A DNA stretch of 10,499 nt from Candidatus Elarobacter sp. (GTDB taxonomy: Bacteria; Vulcanimicrobiota; Vulcanimicrobiia; Vulcanimicrobiales; Vulcanimicrobiaceae). How positions within the stretch are numbered: the first letter of the stretch is position 1; every line of letters begins with the position of its first letter. The DNA lies in contig JASLGJ010000373.1 of assembly GCA_030150085.1 (NCBI GenBank), positions 1 through 10,499 on the forward strand, in the 5' to 3' direction. Shown in pieces: positions 1 through 6,567 of this stretch. A program made the translations under genes and the position numbers. The notes below the pieces were generated by a model that worked only from the letters and a program-made list of their open reading frames with translations, did not search any database and was not told the origin of the DNA.

Positions 1-1
1 C

Positions 2-892
2 CCGCACCTGGCCGCGCTGCGCGCCCGCGGGGTCGAGGTGCGCGCGGAGCGCGGCAGCTGCCAGGCCGCCGTGCCGGCGACCGACGACCCGGCCGAGGTC
101 GGCCCGGTCGACTGCGTGATCGTCGCGCTCAAGGCGCACCAGATCGCCCCGCTGCTGCCCGCCATCGCGCACCTGCGCCATGCCGGCACGCGCATCGTCG
201 CGATGCAGAACGGCATCCCGTGGTGGTACTTCCAGCGCCACGGCGGCCCGCACGAGGGGCTCGTGCTGCAGACCGTCGATCCCGGCGGGCGCCTCGCGGC
301 GGCCTTCGATCCGGCGCTGGTCGTGGGCTGCGTGATCTACTCCTCGACCGAGATCGCGGCCCCGGGCGTGATCCGCCACATCGAGGGCACGCGCTACGCG
401 CTGGGCCGGCCTGACGGCGGCAGCGATCCCGGGCTGGAGGCGATCGCCGCGGCGTTCGTCGCGGGCGGGCTCAAGGCGCCCGTCGAGCGCGACCTGCGCG
501 CGCAGATCTGGGTCAAGCTGCTCGGCAACGCGGCGCTCAACCCGATCTCGGCCCTGACCCGCGCCACCCTGGCCGGGATGCTGCGCGATCCGGCCGTCGA
601 GGCGCTGGCGCGCGAGATGATGGCCGAGTGCGTCGCGCTGGCTCGCGCCTTAGGACTGGAGCTGCCGGTCTCGATCGACAAGCGGATCGACGGCGCGCGC
701 CGGGTCGGCGAGCACAAGACCTCGATGCTGCAGGACGTCGAGGCGGGGCGGCCGTTCGAGCTCGACTGCATGACCGGCGCGGTGGTCGAGCTGGGGACCA
801 TCCTGGGGGTTGCGACGCCGGCCAGCCGGCACGTCTACGCGCTGGCGAAGCTGCTCGACGCCACGCTGGGCGAAGGGCGGATTCCGCGCTAG
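2..892 (+). CDS. panE: 2-dehydropantoate 2-reductase family protein, 5' end outside the window
   Basis: Ketopantoate reductases reduce 2-dehydropantoate to pantoate with NADPH in the cytoplasm, a step of pantothenate/CoA synthesis. The frame is open from base 2. The first visible residues, PHLAALRARGVEV, match the stretch after the N-terminal Rossmann glycine motif, so perhaps 25-35 residues lie upstream of the window; a GTG at 38 is probably internal. Seen: VDCVIVALKAHQ (second half of the NADP fold), MQNGIP, the WVKLLGNAALNP helix with the likely catalytic Lys (codon 515-517), and the C-terminal SMLQDVEAGRPFELD segment that shapes the active site. The family has many paralogues, so the exact substrate is less certain than the fold. 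It contains the only in-frame TTA Leu codon I noticed in the window (650-652). The stop overlaps the convergent small gene in a shared CTAG. Confidence 0.88.
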   Translation, partial: PHLAALRARGVEVRAERGSCQAAVPATDDPAEVGPVDCVIVALKAHQIAPLLPAIAHLRHAGTRIVAMQNGIPWWYFQRHGGPHEGLVLQTVDPGGRLAAAFDPALVVGCVIYSSTEIAAPGVIRHIEGTRYALGRPDGGSDPGLEAIAAAFVAGGLKAPVERDLRAQIWVKLLGNAALNPISALTRATLAGMLRDPAVEALAREMMAECVALARALGLELPVSIDKRIDGARRVGEHKTSMLQDVEAGRPFELDCMTGAVVELGTILGVATPASRHVYALAKLLDATLGEGRIPR

Positions 893-1083
893 CTGGCTTC
901 GAGCTCGCGTTCTTTGGCGAGCTGGTAGCTCCAGGGCGAGACGCGGGCCTGGTCGACCGCGGCATCGAGCGCTTGGCGCGCGTCGCGCCTACACGCGCAG
1001 GGCGTCCGGATCTCGCCCGCGCAGCCGCGCTGGTCGTGGCGATCGAGGGAATGCCCGCAAGAGCACAGCACGAGGTACTTCAT
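889..1083 (-). CDS. Small Cys/His-rich protein, putative zinc-binding, function unknown
   Basis: This 64-residue protein begins MKYLVLCSCGHSLDRHD. It carries C7, C9, H11, H16, C21, C29 and C31, spaced as CxCxH...H...C...CxC, followed by a helical Ala/Asp-rich stretch (RRDARQALDAAVDQA). The spacing suggests one or two structural zinc sites. I recall short uncharacterised proteins of the same general form (CxCGHxxxxH, then CxC, then an ALDAA-type helix) in high-GC bacteria, but I cannot name a family. Start: ATG at 1083-1081, with no clear Shine-Dalgarno. A bulged hairpin (1093-1123) sits directly upstream. Its stop TAG (891-889) shares CTAG with the convergent panE-like gene, so there is no intergenic space. 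The concentrated Cys/His pattern argues against a chance reading frame. Function is not inferred. Confidence 0.7.
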   Translation of the reverse strand: MKYLVLCSCGHSLDRHDQRGCAGEIRTPCACRRDARQALDAAVDQARVSPWSYQLAKERELEAS

Positions 1084-1092
1084 CGCGACCAG

Positions 1093-1123
1093 CGTACCGC
1101 GTGACGCGTGTCGCGTCGGTACG
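1093..1123. other. Bulged inverted repeat upstream of the small Cys/His gene
   Basis: The outer arms CGTACC (1093-1098) and GGTACG (1118-1123) enclose inner arms GACGCG (1103-1108) and CGCGTC (1112-1117) around a TGT loop, with a GCGT bulge on the left. That gives 12 Watson-Crick pairs. It lies 10 bp upstream of the small gene's ATG on the - strand, so it could be an operator dyad or a 5' leader hairpin. It might also belong to the decay or termination region of the upstream - strand operon. A further copy of CGTAC lies at 1128-1132. No role can be read from the sequence. Confidence 0.45.
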
Positions 1124-1136
1124 ATGACGTACGAAG

Positions 1137-1165
1137 CCGTGCCGCCGCACGGCGCGGCGGCACGG
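1137..1165 (-). terminator. Perfect 12-bp stem, 5-nt loop hairpin downstream of the EgtB-like gene
   Basis: CCGTGCCGCCGC (1137-1148) pairs perfectly with GCGGCGGCACGG (1154-1165) around ACGGC. The hairpin starts about 30 bases beyond the EgtB-like stop codon on the - strand, which is where a terminator would sit. No real T-tract follows on either strand: after the hairpin the - strand reads CTTCGTACGTC. It is therefore a GC-rich hairpin terminator or 3' stabiliser rather than a canonical intrinsic terminator. A weaker dyad, TCGTAG (1166-1171) and CTACGA (1182-1187), lies between it and the stop codon. Within the 1084-1195 gap I see no gene. Confidence 0.6.
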
Positions 1166-1195
1166 TCGTAGCATGATAGGACTACGAGTGAGCGA

Positions 1196-2470
1196 TCAGC
1201 GTGAGTACGCGCGGCGGAACGTCGCGTACGCGTAGGGGTAGTCGTAGTAGAACCAGTTGCGCAGGCTGCGCCGCACCAGCGCCGCGGCGGTGACCGGAGA
1301 AGCGCCTTTCATCACGTAGTGCATGCCGTCGAAGAAGTCCGCGCTGTAGACCGGATACGAGGCCATGACGCGAAAACCGGGCAGCGGCGCGAACGGCGTC
1401 GCGGTCCACTCCCACCCGTTGCCGATCAAATCGTGCACGCCCCACGCGCTCGCGCCGCGCGGTGACGAGCCGACCGGCTCGGGATCGTAGCGGCGCCAGC
1501 CGAAGTTGCCGTGCACGCCGGGGTCGGGCGCGGCGTCGCCCCAGGGCTGCGCGCGCTCCTCGCCGCCGGGCGTGCCGTACGCCGCGCGCTGGTACTCGGC
1601 TTCGGTCGGGAGCCGGCCGCCGCTCCAGGCGCAGAACGCCGCGGCCTGCTCCTGCGAGCAGTACACCGGCCAGGAGAGCGGCAGCGGCAGATCCTCGAAC
1701 GCGCCCAGCAGCATCCATTCGCCGTCGCGCTGGAACCAGAACGGCGGCACCGGCCCGCCCGCGCGCACGAACTCCAGGTACTCGCCGTTGGTCACGTCGT
1801 AGGCGTCGAGCGCGAAGGCCGGCACGTCGACGACGGTGCGCTCGAACTCGTTGTCCCAGCCGAACGCGAGCGCGTCGCGGTCCGCGCCCAGCGTCGCGCG
1901 CCCGGCCGGGATCTCGACCGGCTCGCGCCGCGGCGGGGTTTCGTCGCGGTGCTCCGCGCGCGGCCCGCGCTGCTTGTCGCGCGCGAGCCGGTGGATGATG
2001 TACATCAGCGTCTCGTGGTGCATCTCCTCGTGCTCGAGGATCGTGTGCGCCGCCTCGGCCCGCACCAGGCTGGGGTTGCCGGGATCGTCGAGCACGGCGC
2101 CGGCGTACGCGGCGAGGATCGCTTCGTCGCAGCGCGCGCCGAAGCGCTCGATCTCCGCCCGCGAGGGCCAGGCGTCGCGCGCGTGCTGCTTCGCGGCCTC
2201 GGCGTCGCGCGGGTCGATGCCGCGGTAGAAGAGCCGCTCGAGCTCGGGATCGACCGACGGGCGGTGCAGCGCGTCGCGCACCAGCGTGGCGAAAGCGAAC
2301 GCGGGCAGGTGGCCGGCGTAGAAGACGAACGGGTGGCGGAGCGGGATCGGCCGCTCCTCGTACGCCTCGGGCGCGATCAGCCCGAAGATCTCGGCGGTGC
2401 GGCGGCGCCCCGCGCGGTAACGCGCGGCCAGCGCCTGCCGGTCAACGTAGGTCGGAGCGAGCGTGTCCAC
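1196..2470 (-). CDS. EgtB-like non-heme iron sulfoxide synthase (DinB_2 + FGE-sulfatase domains)
   Basis: Enzymes of this family use Fe(II) and O2 to join a sulfur donor to histidine betaine or a related imidazole, as in ergothioneine synthesis. The protein has 424 residues, normal for EgtB. The N-terminal DinB_2-type helical domain (about 10-165) contains H54 in FYAGHLPAF and H147-EEM-H151-H-E153, an HX3HXE motif; H54, H147 and H151 match the family's three iron-binding histidines. The C-terminal formylglycine-generating-enzyme-like domain runs from about 187 to the end, with DAYDVTNGEY, GGRLPTEAEYQRAA and GNGWEWTATPF. The end reads RNWFYYDYPYAYATFRRAY (R404 onward), unlike the RNWD...R end I recall for mycobacterial EgtB, so the sulfur donor may differ. 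Start is GTG (2470-2468): an in-frame TAA lies four codons upstream. No egtD-type methyltransferase is visible. It could instead be a SenA-like or other EgtB-family enzyme, so no symbol is given. Confidence 0.85.
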   Translation of the reverse strand: MDTLAPTYVDRQALAARYRAGRRRTAEIFGLIAPEAYEERPIPLRHPFVFYAGHLPAFAFATLVRDALHRPSVDPELERLFYRGIDPRDAEAAKQHARDAWPSRAEIERFGARCDEAILAAYAGAVLDDPGNPSLVRAEAAHTILEHEEMHHETLMYIIHRLARDKQRGPRAEHRDETPPRREPVEIPAGRATLGADRDALAFGWDNEFERTVVDVPAFALDAYDVTNGEYLEFVRAGGPVPPFWFQRDGEWMLLGAFEDLPLPLSWPVYCSQEQAAAFCAWSGGRLPTEAEYQRAAYGTPGGEERAQPWGDAAPDPGVHGNFGWRRYDPEPVGSSPRGASAWGVHDLIGNGWEWTATPFAPLPGFRVMASYPVYSADFFDGMHYVMKGASPVTAAALVRRSLRNWFYYDYPYAYATFRRAYSR

Positions 2471-2489
2471 GGTTGGGATTTACCCAGCC
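2471..2489 (-). promoter_or_regulatory. Small inverted repeat abutting the EgtB-like start codon
   Basis: GGTTGGG (2471-2477) and CCCAGCC (2483-2489) flank ATTTA. In - strand RNA this forms a hairpin (GGCTGGG / CCCAACC, one C-A mismatch) ending directly before the GTG start, where a ribosome binding site would be; no Shine-Dalgarno is visible there. The rest of the 53-bp gap to the c-di-GMP gene holds a 10-bp palindrome (CGAGGCCTCG, 2510-2519). The hairpin could limit translation of the EgtB-like gene or be incidental. Confidence 0.3.
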
Positions 2490-2523
2490 GGAAGCCGGTT
2501 TCCGCCCGCCGAGGCCTCGCCCG

Positions 2524-5028
2524 CTAGGCGATCCCGGCCGGGCGCGAGGCCAAGAACTCCGCCATCGCCGCGCTCTCCATCGGGCGGGCGAAGTAGAAGC
2601 CCTGGCCCAGGTCGCAGCGCAGCTCGGACAAGAACTCGAGCTGCTCGCGCGTCTCGACGCCCTCGGCGCAGACCTCCAAGCCCAGGTTGTGCGCCATGGC
2701 GATCACCGTGCGCACGATGATCGCGTCGTCGGGCTCGTCCATCACGTCGCGCACGAACGACTGGTCGATCTTCAGGCAGTCGAGCGGAAAGCGGCGCAGG
2801 TAGCCCAGCGACGAGTAGCCGGTCCCGAAGTCGTCCACCGAGAGCCGGATCCCGGCCCGGCCCAGCTCTTGCAGGATCTGCACCGAGAGCGCGGCGTCGC
2901 TCATCGCGACCGACTCGGTGATCTCGACCTCCAGCAGGCGCGGGTGCAGGCCGCTGCGCGCCAGAATGTCGCGGATCTTGCCGGTCAGCGCGGTCTGGTG
3001 GAACTGGCGCGCCGAGAGGTTGACCGCCAGGCGCAGCCCGGGCACCAGGCTCTGCCAGGCGCGGACCTGGCGGCAGGCGGTCTCGAACACCCAGTCGCCC
3101 AGGTTGACGATCAGCCCGCTGACCTCGGCGCTGGGGATGAACTGGTCGGGCGGCACCAGGCCCAGGCGGGGGTGCTGCCAGCGCACCAGCGCCTCGACCG
3201 CGACCAGCCGCTCGCCCGCCAGATCGAACTGCGGCTGGTAGTGGACCACGAACTCCTGGCGCTCGAGCGCCTTGCGCAGCGACTTCTCCTGCGAGATGCG
3301 GGTCGCCAGGCTCGCCCCCAGCGCGGGGGTGAAGAACTGGTGCGTGTTGCGGCCGCGCTCCTTGGCCCGGTACATCGCCACGTCGGCGTGCTTGATCAGG
3401 GTGTCGGCGTCGTCGCCGTCGGCCGGGTGGACCGCGATCCCGACCGAGGTCGTGAGGTACTGCTCGTAGCCGTCGATCAGCAGCGGCTGGTCGATCGCCG
3501 CGATCACCCGCTGGGCCAGCGCGTCGAGCCGCTCGCTGGAGGGATCGTTGCCGACCAGGACGATGAACTCGTCGCCGCCCATGCGCGCCACCAGCCCGTC
3601 GGTGCCGATCAGCGCGCTCAAGCGGTCGCCGATCATGCGCAGCAGGCGGTCGCCCAGCGGGTGGCCGAGGGTGTCGTTGATGTCCTTGAAGCGGTCCAGG
3701 TCGAGGAACATCACCCCGACCCGCGCGCCGGTGCGCATCGCTTCGGCCAGCTCGTCGCGCAGGCGCTCGGTGAACCAGGCCCGGTTGGGCAGGGCGGTGA
3801 GCTGGTCGCTGTAAGCCAGGTGCTTGAGCCGGGTGCGCGAGCGCCCGCGCTCGATCGCCGAGCCGACCAGCGCGCCCATGAGCTGCACCAGGTCGCGGTC
3901 GCTGGCGCTGAACGGCTCCGCGCGCGGCTCCTCGCCCGCGAAGCTGAGCGAACCGTAGCGCGTGCTGCCGACGTCGATCGCAGTTCCGATGTACGCCCCG
4001 GGGCAGTTCTCGCCCAGCTCCGCGTCGCCCAGATAGGGCACGCCGCGCAAGTCGTCGAGCGCGAGCGCGCCGTCGGTGCCCAGCGCCAGACGCGCCAGGC
4101 GGCGCGGCACCGGCTCGCCCGCGGTCGCGATGCTGCGGTCGGCCTGGGCGTCGTAGAGCGAGCCCGCGCTCAGGCCCAGCAGCCTGCAGCCGGCGTCGAT
4201 CGTGGCCGCGATCTGGCTCTCCGCGGTCGCGTTCGCGGCCGCGGCGACCAGGTACAGCTCGCGCAGGCGCTCGCTCTGCGCCGCCGCCTCGGCCCGGGTC
4301 GTGACCAGGTCGGTCACGTCGTCGACCAGCGAGACGATCTCGAACCCGCCTTCGACCGGGATGTGGGTGTTGAACCAGCGGCAGTGCAGGATGCGCCCGT
4401 CCCGGGCGCGGTTGCGGTTCTCCGAGACGTTCGCGCGCGCCGTGCCGGTGCTGACCTCGGCCATCACCTGGGTCACGCGCGGCAGGTCCTCGGCGTAGAC
4501 CAGCCCGAGCTCGCCGAAGCTCTTGCCGCGCACCTCGGCGAAGCTCCGGCCGAAGATCGCCGCCGCGCGCGCCGACCACTCGATGATCCGCAAGCGGTCG
4601 TCCCAGCGCACGAAGCCCAGCGACGAGTTGTCGGTGTACGCGGCGAGCTGGCGCTGGACGAAGGCCAGCTCGCGCCCGGCCCAGCCGGTGTCGGTCGGCC
4701 AGCTGCTCTCGCGCTCGCGGTGGAGGGTCACGCCGACCGCGTCCCGGCCCGCGATCCGGTGCGTCAGCACGCTGTAGCGCTCGCCGTCGCCGAACGGGGT
4801 CAGGCCGCTGGCGAACACCGAGTGCTCGACGAAGGCCCGCATGACGAGCCCGTCGAGCGCGTCGGCCAGCTGCGGCCGAGCCGCGCGCAGGGTCGTGCCG
4901 ACCAAGGTCGCGGCGGACGCGCCGAACAGGGCCGCCGCCGTCGCGTTGACCGCGACCAGGCGCAGGTCTCGATCGAAGGCCAACAGCGCGTCGTGCCACC
5001 CGTCCGCGAAGCGTTGCCAGGAATCCAC
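2524..5028 (-). CDS. PAS-PAS-GAF-GGDEF-EAL cyclic di-GMP turnover protein
   Basis: This is an 834-residue cytoplasmic signalling protein; no signal peptide or membrane segment is visible. Domains in order: PAS-like (about 5-105), a second PAS (about 125-240, ending IVSLVDDVTD), GAF-like (about 255-395), GGDEF (about 400-565) and EAL (about 580-825). The diguanylate cyclase site is intact: D443 in DLDRFKDIND and GGDEF at 484-488. The canonical RxxD inhibitory site just before GGDEF is not apparent. The phosphodiesterase site also looks intact: E612 in EALVRW, NLSARQF (670-676), ITES (703-706), DDFGTGYSSL (732-741), K753 in KIDQSFV and E789 in AEGVET. The net reaction may therefore depend on the sensory domains. 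Start is GTG (5028-5026), with GAG seven bases upstream. It lies 28 bp after the aldehyde dehydrogenase gene and 53 bp before the EgtB-like gene, suggesting an operon. Confidence 0.92.
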   Translation of the reverse strand: MDSWQRFADGWHDALLAFDRDLRLVAVNATAAALFGASAATLVGTTLRAARPQLADALDGLVMRAFVEHSVFASGLTPFGDGERYSVLTHRIAGRDAVGVTLHRERESSWPTDTGWAGRELAFVQRQLAAYTDNSSLGFVRWDDRLRIIEWSARAAAIFGRSFAEVRGKSFGELGLVYAEDLPRVTQVMAEVSTGTARANVSENRNRARDGRILHCRWFNTHIPVEGGFEIVSLVDDVTDLVTTRAEAAAQSERLRELYLVAAAANATAESQIAATIDAGCRLLGLSAGSLYDAQADRSIATAGEPVPRRLARLALGTDGALALDDLRGVPYLGDAELGENCPGAYIGTAIDVGSTRYGSLSFAGEEPRAEPFSASDRDLVQLMGALVGSAIERGRSRTRLKHLAYSDQLTALPNRAWFTERLRDELAEAMRTGARVGVMFLDLDRFKDINDTLGHPLGDRLLRMIGDRLSALIGTDGLVARMGGDEFIVLVGNDPSSERLDALAQRVIAAIDQPLLIDGYEQYLTTSVGIAVHPADGDDADTLIKHADVAMYRAKERGRNTHQFFTPALGASLATRISQEKSLRKALERQEFVVHYQPQFDLAGERLVAVEALVRWQHPRLGLVPPDQFIPSAEVSGLIVNLGDWVFETACRQVRAWQSLVPGLRLAVNLSARQFHQTALTGKIRDILARSGLHPRLLEVEITESVAMSDAALSVQILQELGRAGIRLSVDDFGTGYSSLGYLRRFPLDCLKIDQSFVRDVMDEPDDAIIVRTVIAMAHNLGLEVCAEGVETREQLEFLSELRCDLGQGFYFARPMESAAMAEFLASRPAGIA

Positions 5029-5056
5029 TAGTACACTCGTTCGTCTCCGCCGGGTC

Positions 5057-6490
5057 TCAGACCGTCAGGTAGGGTCGCAGACCGGCAACGCCGCCCTCGC
5101 GCCCGAAGCCGGACTCGCGGTAGCCGCCGAAGGGCGAGCTGGGGTCGAATTGGTTGAAGGTCGAGCACCACACGACGCCGGCCTGGAGCCGCTGGGCGAC
5201 GTACATCGACTTGGCGCCCTTGTCGGTCCAGACGCCGGCCGAGAGACCGTAGGGCGTGTTGTTGGCTTTCTCGATCGCCTCGTCGGCGGTGCGGAAGGTC
5301 AGCACCGCCAGGACCGGGCCGAAGATCTCCTCGCGCGCGATGCGGTGCGACTGCGAGACCCCGGTGAAGAAGGCCGCGCGGTGGAACCAGCCCCGCTCGG
5401 GCAGCGCGCAGGACTGCTGGTGCAGCGTCGCGCCCTCGTCGACCCCGCTGCGCACCAGTTCCACGATCTTGGCGTGCTGGGCGGGCGAGTTGATCGCCCC
5501 GATGTCGGTGTTCTTGTCGAGCGGGTCGCCCAGGCGCAGGGTCTCGATCCGCTCCTTCAGGCGCGCCACGACCTCGTCGTGCACGCTCTCCTGGACCAGC
5601 AGGCGCGAGCCGGCGCAGCAGACGTGCCCCTGGTTGAAGTAGATCCCGTTGACCACGCCTTCCACGGCCTGGTCGAGCGGGGCGTCGGCGAAGACGATGT
5701 TGGCCGCCTTGCCGCCCAGCTCCAGGGTGAGCCGGGTGCGGGTCCCGGCCAGGGTGCGCTGGATGCTCTTGCCGACCTCGGTCGAGCCGGTGAAGGCGAG
5801 CTTGTCGATGCCGGGGTGGGCGGCCAGCGCGGCCCCGGTCCGGCCGTCGCCGGTGACGACGTTGAGCACGCCCGGCGGGAGGTCGGCCTCCTCGGCGATC
5901 CGCGCCAGCAGCAGGGCCGAGAGCGGCGTCGTCTCGGCCGGCTTGAGCACGACGGTGTTGCCGCAGGCCAGCGCGGGCGCGATCTTCCAGGCCGCCATCA
6001 GGAGCGGGAAGTTCCAGGGCACGATCGAGCCGACCACGCCGACCGGGGCCGGGTCGGGGCTGCCGGGCACGGCGTAGCGCAGCTTGTCGGCCCAGCCCGC
6101 GAAGTAGAAGAAGTTCGCCGCGGCCTGGACCACGTCGAAGTCGCGCGACTCCTTGATCGGCTTGCCGCCGTCCATCGTCTCGAGCACGGCCAGCTCGCGC
6201 GAGCGCTCGGTGATCGCGCGCGCGATGCGGTAGACGTACTTGGCCCGCTCGGCCGGGCGCAGCGGGCGCCAGTAGCGCTCGTAGGCTTCGCGCGCGGCGG
6301 CCACCGCGCGCTCTATGTCCGCTGCCGTACCGAGCGCGACGTCGGCCAAGGGCTGCTCGCTGGCCGGGTTGACCGTCGCGAACGTCTCCCCGCCCGCGGG
6401 CGGCGTCCAGCGCCCGCCGATGAAGTGGTCGTAGCGTTCGGCGATGCGAACCGGCGTGGTTTCGAGCGAGGGCGCGTAGGCGAGGGCCAT
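5057..6490 (-). CDS. NAD(P)+-dependent aldehyde dehydrogenase
   Basis: This is a full-length member of the ALDH superfamily (477 residues), which oxidises aldehydes to carboxylates in the cytoplasm. Seen: IVPWNFP with oxyanion residue N160, VLKPAE with K183 (cofactor binding), FTGSTEVG (231-240), the general-base glutamate E257 in LELGGK, NQGHVCCAGSR with catalytic C291, EEIFGPVL, and the C-terminal FGGYRESGFGREGG. All catalytic residues are present. The substrate cannot be told from sequence; it is closest in feel to broad-range betaine, phenylacetaldehyde or acetaldehyde enzymes. I chose ATG at 6490-6488 because MALAYAPSLETTPVRIAERYDHFIGGRW has the usual N-terminal length and GCGGGG precedes it. 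A GTG at 6520 would add ten Arg-rich residues. The gene is divergent from the SpoIIE cluster and probably cotranscribed with the c-di-GMP gene 28 bp downstream. Confidence 0.92.
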   Translation of the reverse strand: MALAYAPSLETTPVRIAERYDHFIGGRWTPPAGGETFATVNPASEQPLADVALGTAADIERAVAAAREAYERYWRPLRPAERAKYVYRIARAITERSRELAVLETMDGGKPIKESRDFDVVQAAANFFYFAGWADKLRYAVPGSPDPAPVGVVGSIVPWNFPLLMAAWKIAPALACGNTVVLKPAETTPLSALLLARIAEEADLPPGVLNVVTGDGRTGAALAAHPGIDKLAFTGSTEVGKSIQRTLAGTRTRLTLELGGKAANIVFADAPLDQAVEGVVNGIYFNQGHVCCAGSRLLVQESVHDEVVARLKERIETLRLGDPLDKNTDIGAINSPAQHAKIVELVRSGVDEGATLHQQSCALPERGWFHRAAFFTGVSQSHRIAREEIFGPVLAVLTFRTADEAIEKANNTPYGLSAGVWTDKGAKSMYVAQRLQAGVVWCSTFNQFDPSSPFGGYRESGFGREGGVAGLRPYLTV

Positions 6491-6567
6491 CCCCGCGACT
6501 TCGCCACGCCGCCGACGCACCCCGTCGCCAAGGTTCCGCCGCCGGTCGGCGCCGAAACGCGCCTGCC
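6491..6567. promoter_or_regulatory. Divergent promoter region between aldehyde dehydrogenase and SpoIIE-phosphatase genes
   Basis: The two start codons face away from each other across 77 bp, so promoters for both operons should lie here or extend into the coding ends. I see no convincing -35/-10 pair or Shine-Dalgarno for the + strand gene. Short GC-rich dyads such as CGCCG-gt-CGGCG are present but are common by chance at this composition. The call rests on gene layout only. Confidence 0.4.

Noticed and set aside
2473..5031. Long + strand open frame (852 codons) across the c-di-GMP gene
   Set aside because: It is antisense to an unmistakable PAS-PAS-GAF-GGDEF-EAL protein, and its translation is low-complexity Arg/Ala/Val/Gln with no domain. 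High GC makes stop codons rare in shadow frames.
6491..6520. Alternative GTG start for the aldehyde dehydrogenase, adding ten residues
   Set aside because: It adds an Arg-rich stretch (MRRRRGEVAG) not typical of the family. The ATG at 6490 gives the normal ALDH N terminus.
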